Positions 10,198 through 20,881 of a stretch of DNA of 64,000 nucleotides are shown here, one piece after another. Within the stretch, counting starts at the first letter, position 1. Each line of letters opens with the position of its first letter. The DNA comes from Planctomycetota bacterium (lineage in GTDB: Bacteria > Planctomycetota > UBA1135 > GCA-002686595). Where the stretch lies: assembly GCA_029259595.1 (NCBI GenBank), contig JAJDEW010000151.1, positions 62,001 to 126,000 of the forward strand, read 5' to 3'. The notes below the pieces were generated by a model that ran no database searches, was not told the DNA's origin, and saw only the letters and a program-made list of their open reading frames with translations. A program made the position numbers and the translations under genes.

Positions 10198-10785
10198 TCA
10201 GTTGCGGCAGGTCACGGCCGTCCTGACCGAGACCTGAATCGGATCTTCACCTTCGGCCTCACGCTGGAGCGTGAGCCGAATGACGATCATGTCGTCCTTC
10301 AAAGTGAAGCTGAGCCCCTTCTCATCCGCGATGTCGTTGTCGTTGTCGTCCGCTCCATTGAGGAGTTCGTCCTCCAGGAGCTGGCTGATCGTGTTGCACC
10401 AGGTCACCCGCCGCTCGTCCGGTTCCGCCTCGTTCTGCACCCAGTACATCGACGTGTCGTCGCGCTGCAGACCGATCTTCTCCCGTACCCAGACGGTCTG
10501 CCCGTTCTCCACACCGAGGCTGATGCGATAGGCCAGTTCGGACTGGTCCAAGGGCATGATGTTGCCGGGGTCCAATCCCGCTCGCTCCGCTCCCGTGACC
10601 GCATAGGCGACCCGGTCCAGGACCTGGCGCGCGCGGTTCTCGAGCGCCATGACCTGCAGCTCGTTCTGGTGCGACCTCTGAGCCTGGTCGATGACGATCG
10701 TCAGCTTGACCATCACGACGGAGAGGAGCGCTACGACAATGGTCAGTTCGATCAGCGTGAATCCACTTCGAGAGCGCGGCCTCAT
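10198..10785 (-). CDS. Minor (pseudo)pilin, PilW/GspJ-like
   Basis: A 195-residue protein with a type III signal: RPRSRSG|FTLIELTIVVALLSVVM, where the prepilin peptidase would cut after Gly and leave N-methylated Phe with Glu at +5. The start ATG at 10785 is chosen because it puts a short basic leader before the cleavage site and forms a TGATG stop-start junction with the upstream pilin gene. The C-terminal body has about 150 residues with an Asp/Asn-rich loop (NGADDNDNDIADEKG) like the calcium loop of GspJ or GspK-type pseudopilins. It probably forms part of the tip complex of a type IV pilus or type II secretion pseudopilus. The major pilin and motor genes are not in the window. Confidence 0.85.
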   Translation of the reverse strand: MRPRSRSGFTLIELTIVVALLSVVMVKLTIVIDQAQRSHQNELQVMALENRARQVLDRVAYAVTGAERAGLDPGNIMPLDQSELAYRISLGVENGQTVWVREKIGLQRDDTSMYWVQNEAEPDERRVTWCNTISQLLEDELLNGADDNDNDIADEKGLSFTLKDDMIVIRLTLQREAEGEDPIQVSVRTAVTCRN

Positions 10786-11495
10786 CACACTCTCCCCTTC
10801 ACGTGCGCGAGCATCGTGAAGATCTCGAAGGTCCGGGGACCCGTCTTCCCCGTCCATTCCAGGCGGATCCGCACCGGCAGCAGGATGTAGTGCTTGTCGT
10901 GCGACCGAGCGTCGATGATGTTGTCACCGTTCAGGTCGCGGGGCATGCCGAGGTTCTCGATCTCGAGATCCTCCCGCAGCGCCCAGGGTTCGTCGGTCGT
11001 GAGGACCTCCAGCAATCCGGCTCCGCCTACGCCTTCCGGGAGCTGGGCGGCGTTCGGGAAGAAGATCTCGCCGACCAGACCGTCCGGCGACTCGTCCGTG
11101 GCCCGCAGTCCCTCGACAGCGAAGCGGTGTCCCGGCGCGGTGCCGGGCCCGCCCGGATCGTCTTCGGAGTTGCCGTTGTACAGCGCGTACAGCTCGGAGA
11201 ACTCCTCGTTGCGCATCGTCTCGATCATCATGCGCGCGGCCTCGGCGGCGATGGCGGACTCGCGGTTGGCGCGCCGCAGCCCCGAGACGGAAACGACCAT
11301 CTGGTAGAAGATGCTGACGACGACGACGAGGATCGTCATCACGACCATGAGCTCGATCATGGTCGTTCCCCGACGGCTGTTCACCCCGCCGGAACCGAAC
11401 GGGTGTCCGCACGAGGGTTCCGGTCCACGACCTCCCGCGCTGTCGAGAGATCGTTGTGTGAGGGGAGTGGATCGAGTCATCGCTTGTTCGGGCAA
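10785..11495 (-). CDS. Minor (pseudo)pilin, PilV/GspI-like
   Basis: Up to 236 residues. A prepilin signal is seen well inside the reading frame, NSRRG|TTMIELMVVMTILVVVV, with Glu at +5 after the cleavage site. The true start is uncertain. The furthest ATG gives a leader of about 43 residues, much longer than usual, so a GTG closer to the basic segment NSRRG is possible. The mature part has about 190 residues with the motif RDLNGDNIIDAR, another calcium-loop-like element. It is the first gene of the operon at 11495-6661, and its stop overlaps the next pilin's ATG by one base. Confidence 0.8.
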   Translation of the reverse strand: MPEQAMTRSTPLTQRSLDSAGGRGPEPSCGHPFGSGGVNSRRGTTMIELMVVMTILVVVVSIFYQMVVSVSGLRRANRESAIAAEAARMMIETMRNEEFSELYALYNGNSEDDPGGPGTAPGHRFAVEGLRATDESPDGLVGEIFFPNAAQLPEGVGGAGLLEVLTTDEPWALREDLEIENLGMPRDLNGDNIIDARSHDKHYILLPVRIRLEWTGKTGPRTFEIFTMLAHVKGRV

Positions 11496-11630
11496 GACGG
11501 CGCGGGTCCGGACGGACTCCGTCTGACCTTTTCGCCAGGGTTACATCGGCCGCGCTACGTGCCGGTTCTTAGCCATCCTCGACTTCTTCACTTATTAGGA
11601 ATGAGCACCCGGACCCAGACGGAGCCGTCG

Positions 11631-11641
11631 GGCTAGAATCC
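11631..11641 (+). promoter_or_regulatory. Promoter-like GGCTAGAATCC, near-leaderless
   Basis: TAGAAT at 11634-11639 is a good -10 element ending 9 bases before the ATG at 11649. Transcription would therefore begin at or within a few bases of the start codon. The same 11-mer occurs on the minus strand at 33595-33605 and 37561-37571. No clear -35 is seen. Confidence 0.45.
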
Positions 11642-11648
11642 CTTTCCC

Positions 11649-14600
11649 ATGCGGCCCCTCACGATGTTCTGGGCACCGACGTTGGCCCTCTCCGCTCTGC
11701 TCGCGCCACGATCGACGGAGGCCGATGCGGCGGTCGACTTCGCGCGCGACGTGCGTCCGTTGCTTTCGAACAAGTGCTTCGCGTGCCACGGGCCGGACGA
11801 AGCCGTCCGGGAAGCCGAACTGCGCTTCGATCGCCGGGACGACGTTTTTTCCGACCGCGGGGGCTACGCGATCGTCGTTCCCGGCCACCCGGAAGACAGC
11901 GAGCTCTGGTTGCGGGTCGCGGACCGCTCCGATCCGATGCCTCCGCTCGGCGAGGGCGAAGCGCTCGAGCCCGACGAGCTCGCGCTGCTCGAGCGCTGGA
12001 TCCTCGAAGGGGCGACCTGGGAGGACCGGCACTGGTCCTTCATCCCTCCGCAGCGGCCTCCGACCCCGCCGTTGACGGAGCGTTCGCGCGGACCGATCGA
12101 CGCCATCGTGGAGGCGCGCCTGCGCGCCGCGGGCCTCCAACCGAACCCGCCGGCCTCCCCCGCGACGCTCGTCCGGCGAGTGACCCTCGATCTCACCGGC
12201 TTGCCGCCGACCGTCGAAGAGGTCGACGCCTTCCGGCAGGATCCTTCGGACGCGGCCTACGAGCGTCTCGTGGAGCGCCTCCTCGCGTCCCCGCGCTATG
12301 GCGAGCACATGGCGCGTACCTGGCTCGACGCCGCTCGTTACGCCGACACGCACGGCCTGCACCTCGACAACGAGCGGGTCGTGTGGCCCTACCGGGACTG
12401 GGTCGTCGATGCGTTCAACCAGAACCTGCCCTTCGATCGCTTCACGATCGAGCAGCTCGCGGGCGACCTCATGCCCGAGCCCACGCTCGAACAACGGATC
12501 GCGACCGGCTTCAACCGCTGCAATCCGACGACGGCCGAAGGCGGCTTGATCGCCGAGGAGTATCTCGTGAAGTACGCGGTCGACCGCGTCGACACGACCT
12601 CGACGGTCTTCATGGGACTCTCGATGGGCTGCGCGCAGTGCCACGATCACAAATTCGATCCCGTCGCGCAGAGCGAGTTCTACAGCCTGTTCGCCTTCTT
12701 CAACTCCGTCGCCGAGGAAGCCTCCGACGGGAACGGCAGCGCCCCGCCGCCTTCGGTCTCCGTTCCGACTCCCGACGAGCGGGAGCAAGTCGCGGAGCTC
12801 TCCGCCGAGCTCGAGCGGCTCGCCGCGCGCCTGGACGCACCTTGGCCGGAGGCCGACGCCGCTCAAACCGTCTGGGAGAACGAGCTGAGGACACGCCTCG
12901 CGCGCCGCTGGGTGCCGCTCGTTCCGTTCGCGTTCTCCAGCACGGACGGCTCACGGCTCGAACTCGAGCCGGACGGTTCCGTCGCGGCCACGGGAGAGGT
13001 TCCCGAGCGCGACACCTACGAGTTCCTGCTCCGTGCGCCTCCGGGCGAGCTGGTCGCGCTGCGGCTCGAGGCCCTGCCGGTGCAAGCGGACGACGGGACG
13101 CCACGCGTCGGCCGCGCGCCCAACGGCAACACGGTCGTCACGGGCATCGAACTCGCGGCGGCTCCGCTCGGACGTCCGGGTCCCTTCGAACAGGTTCCGC
13201 TCGCGGCCGCGGCGGCCGACTACGCCCAGGAGAACTATCCGGTCGCGGGCGTCCTCGACGACGACCCCGAGAGCGGCTGGGCCATCGATGGACGGCCCGA
13301 ACGCCGGACGGTCGTGCTCTCGAGCCAGGCCCCGTTCGGCTTTGCGTCCGGCACGCTCTTGCGCGTCCGCATCGACCAGCGCTCGCGCTTTCCCCATCAC
13401 ACTCTGTCCCGCGTGCGCCTTTCCGTGTCCGAGGATCCCGGACTCGCCGCCGCCCGCTTCTCCCCCTGGTGGGTCAGCGGCCCCTGGTCAGAAGGCGAGC
13501 GGCCGGCCGCGCTCGCGCTGGCGGAGGCCGGCCTCGACCTCGCCGCCACGCGGGCCGACGGCACCCCCCTCTGGATCGAACGACCGCTCGCCTGGAATAC
13601 GGTCCAGGAGCTCGAAGGCGAGGGTTGTTCGACCTTCGTGTTCCAGACGATCGAAGCTCTCGCGCCGCACCAGCTGCGACTGTCCTTCGGAAGCGACGAC
13701 GGCTTGCGCGTGTGGCTCGCGGGCGAACTCGTGCTCGAGCGCGACGTGGCGCGCGCGCTCGCACCCGATCAGGACGTCGTGCAGCTCGAGCTGGCGCAGG
13801 GAACGAATCTGCTCCTGTTCGAGGTCACGAACCGCAGCGGCGAGTACGGCTTCACGGTCCGGCCCGTCGCCGAGGAACTGGGCGGGCTCCCGCTGTCCGT
13901 CGCGGACGCGCTCGCACGACCCGCCTCCGAGCGGGATCCGGACGAAGGCCGGCTCGTGCGCGCTCACTATCGCCGCCGGCACGCTGACGAGTGGAGAGCG
14001 CTCGAAGAGCAGCTTGCCACCGTCGAAGCCGAGCTCGCCGCGGTCGAAGCCGGCATGGCAACGTCCCTCGTCATGCGGGAACTCCCCGAACCGCGCCCCG
14101 CCTTCGTGCTCGAACGCGGGAGCTACGACCGTCCCACGGTGCCCGTCGAGCCCGGGATCCCGGCGGTGTTCGGAACGCTCCCGGAACGTCCCGACGGCGC
14201 CCGCTTCGACCGGCTCGACCTCGCGCGCTGGCTGGCCGACCCCGCGCATCCGCTGACCGCGCGCGTGCGGGTGAATCGCGCCTGGCAACGCTTCTTCGGA
14301 ACGGGCCTGGTCGCGACGCCCGAGGACTTCGGGATCCAGGGCGAGTACCCGTCGCATCCCGACTTGCTCGATTGGCTCGCCGTGACGTTCGTGGAGGGCG
14401 GACAGGACGTCAAGGCGCTCCAGCGCGACATCGTCCTGTCGACGACCTACCGCCAGAGTTCGGCCCTCGATCCGGTCGCGGCGCGACTCGATCCGGCCAA
14501 CCGCCTGCTCTCGCGCGCACCGCGCCTGCGACTGGAAGCGGAGGTGATCCGCGATGCGGCCCTGGCCGTCAGCGGGCTGCTCGTCGAGCAGCGCGGCGGC

Positions 14601-15176
14601 CCGAGCGTTCGCCCGTACCAACCCGACGGCATCTGGAAGGCGGTGGCCTACACGAGCAGCAACACGGCGACCTACGAGCGCGGCGCAGGCGACGACCTCT
14701 GGCGCCTCAGCCTCTACACCTTCTGGAAGCGCACGGCGCCGCCTCCGCTCTTGACGGTGTTCGATGCTCCGACGCGCGAGGCGTGTGCGGTCCGCCGCGC
14801 GCGCACGAACACCCCCTTGCAGGCGCTCGCACTGCTGAACGGCGTGCAGTTCGTCGAGGCCGCGCGGGCCTTCGCCGAACGCGTGCTCCGCGCGGACGGG
14901 CTCCAGGACGACGGTCCGCGACTCGAGCAGGCCTTCCGGGCCGCCGTCGCCCGTCGGCCGCACGCGGACGAGCTCGGGATCCTGACCGGGGTCCTGGAAG
15001 CGGCACGCGCCGAGTACGCCGGGGTCGATGGCCAAGCGGCCGCCGAAGCCTTGCTCGCCGTCGGCGAGGCGCCGCTCACGGACGACGAAAGGCGTCCCGC
15101 TGCGAGCGAGCTCGCCGCCTGGACCACGGTCACGTCCCTCCTGTTGAACCTCGACGAGTTCCTGACGCGGGAGTGA
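11649..15176 (+). CDS. Planctomycete cytochrome / DUF1549 / DUF1553 protein
   Basis: A 1175-residue exported protein of the PSCyt1-PSCyt2-PSD1 class found almost only in planctomycetes and relatives. After a signal peptide (about 1-28) comes a c-haem motif, CFACH (43-47), in a domain ending in the usual [22 protein letters not shown]1549 follows (about 110-355) with a second [11 protein letters not shown] motif near residue 328. The middle (about 400-760) includes a PA14/galactose-binding-like stretch ([18 protein letters not shown]). DUF1553 (about 860-1140) ends with [15 protein letters not shown]. It sits 2 bases before the DUF1501 gene, the standard two-gene unit. Its enzymatic role is unproven; polysaccharide or sulfated-sugar use and electron transfer have been proposed for the family. 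Confidence 0.95.
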   Translation: MRPLTMFWAPTLALSALLAPRSTEADAAVDFARDVRPLLSNKCFACHGPDEAVREAELRFDRRDDVFSDRGGYAIVVPGHPEDSELWLRVADRSDPMPPLGEGEALEPDELALLERWILEGATWEDRHWSFIPPQRPPTPPLTERSRGPIDAIVEARLRAAGLQPNPPASPATLVRRVTLDLTGLPPTVEEVDAFRQDPSDAAYERLVERLLASPRYGEHMARTWLDAARYADTHGLHLDNERVVWPYRDWVVDAFNQNLPFDRFTIEQLAGDLMPEPTLEQRIATGFNRCNPTTAEGGLIAEEYLVKYAVDRVDTTSTVFMGLSMGCAQCHDHKFDPVAQSEFYSLFAFFNSVAEEASDGNGSAPPPSVSVPTPDEREQVAELSAELERLAARLDAPWPEADAAQTVWENELRTRLARRWVPLVPFAFSSTDGSRLELEPDGSVAATGEVPERDTYEFLLRAPPGELVALRLEALPVQADDGTPRVGRAPNGNTVVTGIELAAAPLGRPGPFEQVPLAAAAADYAQENYPVAGVLDDDPESGWAIDGRPERRTVVLSSQAPFGFASGTLLRVRIDQRSRFPHHTLSRVRLSVSEDPGLAAARFSPWWVSGPWSEGERPAALALAEAGLDLAATRADGTPLWIERPLAWNTVQELEGEGCSTFVFQTIEALAPHQLRLSFGSDDGLRVWLAGELVLERDVARALAPDQDVVQLELAQGTNLLLFEVTNRSGEYGFTVRPVAEELGGLPLSVADALARPASERDPDEGRLVRAHYRRRHADEWRALEEQLATVEAELAAVEAGMATSLVMRELPEPRPAFVLERGSYDRPTVPVEPGIPAVFGTLPERPDGARFDRLDLARWLADPAHPLTARVRVNRAWQRFFGTGLVATPEDFGIQGEYPSHPDLLDWLAVTFVEGGQDVKALQRDIVLSTTYRQSSALDPVAARLDPANRLLSRAPRLRLEAEVIRDAALAVSGLLVEQRGGPSVRPYQPDGIWKAVAYTSSNTATYERGAGDDLWRLSLYTFWKRTAPPPLLTVFDAPTREACAVRRARTNTPLQALALLNGVQFVEAARAFAERVLRADGLQDDGPRLEQAFRAAVARRPHADELGILTGVLEAARAEYAGVDGQAAAEALLAVGEAPLTDDERRPAASELAAWTTVTSLLLNLDEFLTRE

Positions 15177-15178
15177 GC

Positions 15179-16618
15179 ATGGATCCGATCGACGAACGCC
15201 GCCGACTCCTGAACCGACGCCAGTTCTTCGGCCGCTCCGCGACCGGGATCGGGGCCGCAGCGCTGGCGAGCGTCCTCGACCCCGGACTCTTCGCCCAGAG
15301 CGGCAGCCACGGCGGCCTGCACCACGCACCACGCGCTCGGCGGGTCATCTACCTCTACATGTCCGGCGCGCCGTCCCAGATCGACCTGTGGGACCACAAG
15401 CCGGGCCTCGACGACCTGTTCGATCAGGAGCTGCCGGACAGCGTCCGCCAAGGTCAACGCATCACGACGATGACCTCCGGGCAGGCGCGCTTTCCGGTAG
15501 CGCCTTCGCTCTTCTCGTTCGCGCGCCACGGAGAGTGCGGAGCACTCGTGAGCGAGCTCTTGCCCTACACGGCGCGCGTCGTGGACAAGCTTGCCGTGAT
15601 CCGCTCGGTCCACACGAGTGCCATCAACCACGACCCCGCCATCACGTTCGTCCTGACCGGGAGCGAGATGGCCGGGCGCCCCAGCATGGGAGCCTGGGCG
15701 TCCTACGGCCTCGGTTCCGAGAACGCGGACCTGCCGGCCTTCGTCGTCCTTCACTCGCGCTGGAGCGCGAAGCGGGACGCGCAGGCCCTCTTCTCGCGTC
15801 TGTGGGGCACGGGCTTTCTCCCGTCCCGTCATCAAGGCGTCAGCTTGCGCGCGGACGGGGATCCGGTCCTCTGGCTCTCGAATCCGGCGGGGGTCTCGAG
15901 CGCGGGTCGCCGCCGCATGCTCGACGGGTTGGCCGCGTTAAACGCTCGGCACGCCGACGAAGTCTTCGATCCCGAGATTCGCGCACGCATCGCGCAGTAC
16001 GAACTGGCCTATCGGATGCAGAGCTCGGTCCCGGAACTGACGGACCTGTCCGACGAACCCGACGAGGTCTTCGAGCTGTACGGACCCGACGCGCGTCGAC
16101 CGGGGACCTTCGCGGCCAACTGCCTGCTGGCGCGACGGATGGCCGAACGCGGCGTGCGCTTCACTCAGATCTTCCATCGCGGTTGGGACCAACACGGCAA
16201 CCTGCCCGCGGACCTGCGGTTGCAGTGTGGTGACGTCGACCGCGGATGCGCGGCGCTGGTCGTCGACCTCGAACGCCGCGGCCTGCTCGAGGACACGCTC
16301 GTCGTCTGGGGCAGCGAGTTCGGTCGCACCGTCTACTGCCAGGGCACCCTCACGCGCGCGGACTACGGCCGCGACCACCACCCGCGCTGCTTCACGATGT
16401 GGATGGCGGGAGCGGGGATCCGGGGTGGCCTGCAGTACGGCGCGACCGACGACTTCAGCTACAACGTGACCGAGAACCCGGTCCACGTCCACGACGTCAA
16501 CGCCACGATCCTGCATCTCCTGGGGATCGATCACGAGCGTCTGACCTACCGCTATCAGGGTCGCGACTTCCGCTTGACGGACGTCGAAGGCCGCGTCGTC
16601 CACGAGCTCTTCACCTAG
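15179..16618 (+). CDS. DUF1501 family protein, partner of the upstream cytochrome protein
   Basis: A 479-residue Tat-exported protein: [20 protein letters not shown] is a twin-arginine signal ending near GLFAQS. The body has the DUF1501 hallmarks [54 protein letters not shown] and [17 protein letters not shown], which places it in the sulfatase/alkaline-phosphatase-like superfamily. The ATG at 15179 lies 2 bases after the stop of the cytochrome/DUF1553 gene, so the two are co-translated. The pair presumably acts together in the periplasm. The 1606-2808 DUF1501 is shorter and only distantly similar. Confidence 0.93.
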   Translation: MDPIDERRRLLNRRQFFGRSATGIGAAALASVLDPGLFAQSGSHGGLHHAPRARRVIYLYMSGAPSQIDLWDHKPGLDDLFDQELPDSVRQGQRITTMTSGQARFPVAPSLFSFARHGECGALVSELLPYTARVVDKLAVIRSVHTSAINHDPAITFVLTGSEMAGRPSMGAWASYGLGSENADLPAFVVLHSRWSAKRDAQALFSRLWGTGFLPSRHQGVSLRADGDPVLWLSNPAGVSSAGRRRMLDGLAALNARHADEVFDPEIRARIAQYELAYRMQSSVPELTDLSDEPDEVFELYGPDARRPGTFAANCLLARRMAERGVRFTQIFHRGWDQHGNLPADLRLQCGDVDRGCAALVVDLERRGLLEDTLVVWGSEFGRTVYCQGTLTRADYGRDHHPRCFTMWMAGAGIRGGLQYGATDDFSYNVTENPVHVHDVNATILHLLGIDHERLTYRYQGRDFRLTDVEGRVVHELFT

Positions 16619-16734
16619 GACGTCGCAAACTGCGCCGGGCCTGGCGACCGGGCCGATTCGCACGGAACGGCCCCGATCGGCTACGCTCGTGGCTCTGGCT
16701 TTCGTCGGTCACCTCTTCCCCGGGGAACCTCCCT

Positions 16735-18393
16735 TTGAAGACCGCCATTCTTGCCACGTTCGCGATTGTTCTCGGTTCGACCGCTTCGGCGCAGCGCGCC
16801 CTCGGTGGAGCACGGCCCGCATCCGAAGAGTTGCTCTTCGAAGTGCGCGACCTGGGTTTGCCCTTGGACGTGCGCTCGCCTCTGCACATCGAGGGTGACC
16901 ACATCGTCTTTGCCCTGCGCGAAGTCCAGGTGGACAGGAACATGGATGGCGACGTGTCGGACCACATCCTGGCCTCGTACGACATCGCCACGGCGGCGAC
17001 GAGCACGTACGGGCTGGCAGTTCGTCTGACGCACTCGGGCTTCTTCGGCTACCCGTTCGAGGTCAGCAACGGCTGCGTCGCGGTCTGCGTGGACGAGGCG
17101 AGCCAATCCGCGGACTTGAACGGGGACGGCGACACGTCGGACTTCGTCCTCCACGTCGTCGAGCTGGCGACGGGCCAGGTCACGAATTTGGGACGCGCGG
17201 TCAGTCGCTGGTTCAACGAGACGGCGATCGCGGTCAACAGCGACATCCTGGCCTTCCTCGTCGATGAGGCCAGGCAAGGTCATACCGACCTGAACGGAGA
17301 CGGCGACGCGCTCGACGTCGTCATGCACATCCACCGCTTAAGCTCGGGAACGACCCTGAACCTCCAGCTGCCGGGCTACGCCGGTGCACCGTTCCAGCAC
17401 TCGCTCGAGACCAACAACTCGGTCGACATCCAGGGCGACCAGGTCGCCTGGTCCTTCGTCGAGCAGACCGACCTGAACGGCGACGGGTTCCTGCGCCCGA
17501 TCCTGGCGGACTACGACGTCGTGACGGGCCAGACGACCTTGATCGGAACCGACGTCCAGAGCCTGCGTATCGGCTTCAGCCTCGTGCCCGATCTCCTGGC
17601 GTTCGTCGAACACGAAGCGCTGGTCGGCGACCTCAATTGCGACGGGGACGCCACGGATGATCAGATCCTGCATACATACCGCCCCTCGGTGGCAGGGCCG
17701 AAGAAGAACGAGAAGCTCGACATCCAGAGCGTGACGGGCACGGGCGAACTCGTCGTCATCACGGCGCGTGAGATCGACAATCACGACTTCAACTTCGACA
17801 GCGACGTCAACGACATCGGGGTCCAGATCTTCCACGTCGCGACCGGCGTCCTGATCCCCCTGAATCGTCCGATCGAGGGCACGGTCTACCCGCTCCAGAT
17901 CCAGGGCAACCTGTTCTTCTACAACGTGCCCGAGGTCAATCACGGCACCGACCTGAATGGCGACGGCGACGTGCAGGACAAGGTCATCCACCTGTACGAC
18001 GCGGGACAAGGGACGCTCACGAACCTCGGACTGGCGCGCGACGACCTCTTCCCGATCTGTGGGGAGACCTTGGCCGTCTTCCGGGTCTCGGAGACGGCTC
18101 AGGGGGGTCAGGACCTCGACGGCGACGGCTTGGTCAGTTCGGGCGTCCTCTTCGCTTACGACATGCTGACCGGCACGATCCACAACCTCCACGCCCGCAG
18201 CGACACGTTCAACTTCAAGGTCGACGGACGTCGCGTCGTCTACCGCTCGAGCAAAGGTATCATCGAGATCTACGACGCCGATGCGCGTGCGACGATCCGG
18301 CTGGGGCATGGCGCCACGAGCTTCGCGAGCATTGGGCGCTGGACTGCCTTCTGGAGCCAGGAGACGCTGCACCTGGCCGAGCTGAACTACTGA
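16735..18393 (+). CDS. Secreted protein with eight Asp-rich calcium-loop repeats
   Basis: A 552-residue secreted protein of unknown function. The start is inferred to be TTG at 16735, which gives a clean signal peptide (KTAILATFAIVLGSTASA|Q); no in-frame ATG precedes it. The mature part contains eight blocks 45-63 residues apart, each with a DxNxDGDxxD loop followed by a hydrophobic strand and then TG-type turns. The loops are at about 67, 127, 185, 246, 299, 351, 406 and 460 (for example DLNGDGDTSD). Such loops bind Ca2+ in dockerin or EF-hand-like proteins, and the regular spacing fits a beta-propeller with one loop per blade. No catalytic residues or C-terminal sorting signal are visible. 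Confidence 0.75.
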   Translation: MKTAILATFAIVLGSTASAQRALGGARPASEELLFEVRDLGLPLDVRSPLHIEGDHIVFALREVQVDRNMDGDVSDHILASYDIATAATSTYGLAVRLTHSGFFGYPFEVSNGCVAVCVDEASQSADLNGDGDTSDFVLHVVELATGQVTNLGRAVSRWFNETAIAVNSDILAFLVDEARQGHTDLNGDGDALDVVMHIHRLSSGTTLNLQLPGYAGAPFQHSLETNNSVDIQGDQVAWSFVEQTDLNGDGFLRPILADYDVVTGQTTLIGTDVQSLRIGFSLVPDLLAFVEHEALVGDLNCDGDATDDQILHTYRPSVAGPKKNEKLDIQSVTGTGELVVITAREIDNHDFNFDSDVNDIGVQIFHVATGVLIPLNRPIEGTVYPLQIQGNLFFYNVPEVNHGTDLNGDGDVQDKVIHLYDAGQGTLTNLGLARDDLFPICGETLAVFRVSETAQGGQDLDGDGLVSSGVLFAYDMLTGTIHNLHARSDTFNFKVDGRRVVYRSSKGIIEIYDADARATIRLGHGATSFASIGRWTAFWSQETLHLAELNY

Positions 18394-18417
18394 GCCAGGC
18401 GGGCGGGCACGCAGCGC

Positions 18418-19371
18418 TCAGCGGGCCGCGTGGCGCAGGCGGTCGAGCGCCACGGCCGCGATGATGATGCAGCCGATCAAGATCTCCTGAATGAAGGTCG
18501 GCGCGCCGATCAGGTTGCAGCCGTTGGCCAGGTAGGACATCAGGAAGGCCCCCACGAGCGAGCCGAGGATCCGGCCCTCTCCGCCGGCCAGGCTGCCTCC
18601 GCCGATGACGACCGCGGCGATGATGTCGAGCTCCTTGCCCATGGCCGTCGTCGGATCCCCCACCGTGAGGCGGCCGAACTGCATGACTCCGGCCAGGCCC
18701 GCGCAGGCCCCGCACAAGGCGTAGATCGCGACCTTCACGCGCGTCACGCGCACGCCACACAATTCGGCCGTCGCCTCGTTCGAACCGACGGCGAAGGTGT
18801 GGGTCCCGAACACCGTCGAACGCAGAACGAGGGCCAGGACCGCCGCGAGGGCGAAGAGCAGCCAGACGCCGGGAGCGAAGAAGAGCCACGCCGGCTCCGG
18901 CGCCTTCGTCATCAGGTCGGTGATCCACGAGGTCGGGGCGTCGACCTTTTGCTCGTCCGCCAGGTACTTCGCCAGGCCACGCGCGATCCCGAGCATCCCC
19001 AGGGTCACGATGAAGGGCACGATCCCGAGCTGCGTGATCAAGAGCCCGTTCACGAGACCGCATGCCAGGCCGGTCCCGACGCCGGCCACGCAGGCCGTCA
19101 GCGCATCGTGTCCGGCATCGAGCACGAGGGCGGTGATGACCGAGGCGAGCGCGATCACCGATCCGACGGAGAGGTCGATTCCGCCGCTGATGATCACGTA
19201 GGTCATGCCGAGCGCCCCGAGCCCGACGATCACCGTCTGCGTCGCGACGGTCCGGAAGTTGTACGACGACAGGAACCCCTCCGGTCCGATGGCCGTGAAG
19301 AGCGCCAGGACGAAGGCCAGACCCAGGAACGGGCCCAGGATCGGCAGGAGCTTGCGCAACCGTTCCTTCAC
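18418..19371 (-). CDS. Sugar ABC transporter permease (RbsC/BPD_transp_2 type)
   Basis: A 317-residue inner-membrane permease with eight to ten hydrophobic helices, of the ribose/galactose/fucose importer class. Family motifs are TYVIISGGIDLSVGSVIAL and GGGSLAGGEGRILGSLVGA. The start is taken as GTG at 19371, which overlaps the ATPase stop in GTGA and opens with KERLRKLLPILG before the first helix. It is the last gene of a binding protein-ATPase-permease operon. The substrate is not determined by sequence. The deoxysugar-type catabolic genes 1.8 kb away on the other strand make a fucose- or rhamnose-like sugar a reasonable guess. Confidence 0.92.
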   Translation of the reverse strand: MKERLRKLLPILGPFLGLAFVLALFTAIGPEGFLSSYNFRTVATQTVIVGLGALGMTYVIISGGIDLSVGSVIALASVITALVLDAGHDALTACVAGVGTGLACGLVNGLLITQLGIVPFIVTLGMLGIARGLAKYLADEQKVDAPTSWITDLMTKAPEPAWLFFAPGVWLLFALAAVLALVLRSTVFGTHTFAVGSNEATAELCGVRVTRVKVAIYALCGACAGLAGVMQFGRLTVGDPTTAMGKELDIIAAVVIGGGSLAGGEGRILGSLVGAFLMSYLANGCNLIGAPTFIQEILIGCIIIAAVALDRLRHAAR

Positions 19372-20879
19372 GCGACGACCTCGGCCCCGGTCGCCTCCGC
19401 CAGGAGCGCGGTCTCCGTCCAGTCTCGGGCGGGCCGCGCAGCGCCGAGCCGGCCGCGGCGGGCCACGGCGATCGTGTCGCAAATGCCGATCAGCTCGGGC
19501 AGGTAGGAGCTGACGAGGATCGCCGCCTTCCCGCGCGCGGCGAGCTCGCCCAGCGTCCGGTAGATCTCGACCTTGCTCGCGACGTCGATGCCGCGCGTCG
19601 GCTCGTCCAAGAGGAGCACATCGACATCGTGATGAAGCAAGCGCGCCAAAGCGACCTTCTGTTGGTTCCCGCCCGAGAGCTCTGCGATGCGCTGGCGCGG
19701 ATCACGACACCGGATTCCGAGCCGATCCACGAAGCCCTGCGTGCACTCGTCGCGCGCGCGACGGTCCGAGAAGACACGTCCGAACGGCTCCAGCCGCGAA
19801 AGCGTCAGGTTGAACCCCACGCTGCGGGCGACCGCGAGGCCCTCCCCCTTGCGGTCCTCGGAGAGCAGCCCGATCCCCTGTCGAAGCCGCGCCGCCGGCG
19901 ACCCGGGTTCGGCGGTCACGCCGGCGAGCAGGACGCGCCCAGAACGGATCGGGTCCAGCCCGAAGAGCGCCCGCAGGAGTTCCGTGCGTCCCGCTCCGAC
20001 GAGACCGGCGATCCCGAACAACTCGCCCCGACGCAGCACGAGATCGACGTCGTACGGCAAAGCGCGTCCGGACAGACCCTGCAGCTCGAGCACGACCTCA
20101 CCCGGGACGTGGGGCACGCGCGGGTAGTGTTCTGCGAGCGCGCGGCCGGCCATGGCCGCGACGATCGTCGCGACCGTCGTCCCCGCCATCGCTCCGCTTG
20201 CCACGGAGCGTCCGTCCCGCAGGACCGTGTAGCGATCGGCGATCCGCGTCAACTCGTCCAGGAAGTGACTGATGTAGACGATCGCGACGCCCCGTTCGCG
20301 CAGTGCGCCGATGACGCGGAAGAGCCGCTCGACGTCGTCTCCCGCGAGCGAGCTGGTCGGCTCGTCCAGCACGAGCACGGCCGGCTCGCCGACGAGCGCG
20401 CGTGCGATCTCGACCAGCTGGCGTGCGCCGGGCGAGAGGCTTGCGACGCGTTCCCCAGGATCGAGGTCGGCGTGCTCGAGGACGGCGAGCGCGCGCGTGA
20501 CCCGGGCGCGACGCTCCCGCTTGTCGAGCCAGCCGCAGCGCGCCGGCTCACGCCCGAGGAGCACGTTCTCCTCGATCGAGAGGTGCGGCGCCAGGTTCAG
20601 CTCCTGGTAGATCATCGCGACGCCACGCTCGAGGGCGTCCAGCGGACCCCGCGGCCGAAAGGGGTGACCGGCGAGGGCCAGCTCACCGGAATCCGGCGTG
20701 TGCACGCCGGCGAGGATCTTCACGAGGGTGCTCTTGCCCGCGCCGTTCTCGCCGACCAGGGCGTGCACCTCACCCGCCCGCACCTCGATCGTGACGTCGT
20801 CGAGGGCGACGACGGGACCGAAGGACTTGCGAACCGCGCGCATCGAGAGCGCGACGTCCCCTCGCCCGGAAGCGGGCAC
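19368..20879 (-). CDS. Sugar ABC transporter ATPase, two-domain (RbsA type)
   Basis: A 503-residue tandem ATPase. Domain 1 (about 8-240) has Walker A GENGAGKST, a signature changed to LSPGARQLVEIARAL, and Walker B VLVLDEPTSSL. Domain 2 (about 260-495) has the usual degenerate Walker A (GLVGAGRTE), a clean signature LSGGNQQKVALARLL and Walker B VLLLDEPTRGID. Paired active and degenerate sites are normal for RbsA, MglA and XylG. The stop overlaps the permease GTG, and 2 bases separate it from the binding-protein stop. It energises uptake of the sugar delivered by the lipoprotein encoded upstream. Confidence 0.95.
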   Translation of the reverse strand: MPASGRGDVALSMRAVRKSFGPVVALDDVTIEVRAGEVHALVGENGAGKSTLVKILAGVHTPDSGELALAGHPFRPRGPLDALERGVAMIYQELNLAPHLSIEENVLLGREPARCGWLDKRERRARVTRALAVLEHADLDPGERVASLSPGARQLVEIARALVGEPAVLVLDEPTSSLAGDDVERLFRVIGALRERGVAIVYISHFLDELTRIADRYTVLRDGRSVASGAMAGTTVATIVAAMAGRALAEHYPRVPHVPGEVVLELQGLSGRALPYDVDLVLRRGELFGIAGLVGAGRTELLRALFGLDPIRSGRVLLAGVTAEPGSPAARLRQGIGLLSEDRKGEGLAVARSVGFNLTLSRLEPFGRVFSDRRARDECTQGFVDRLGIRCRDPRQRIAELSGGNQQKVALARLLHHDVDVLLLDEPTRGIDVASKVEIYRTLGELAARGKAAILVSSYLPELIGICDTIAVARRGRLGAARPARDWTETALLAEATGAEVVA

Positions 20880-20881
20880 CG

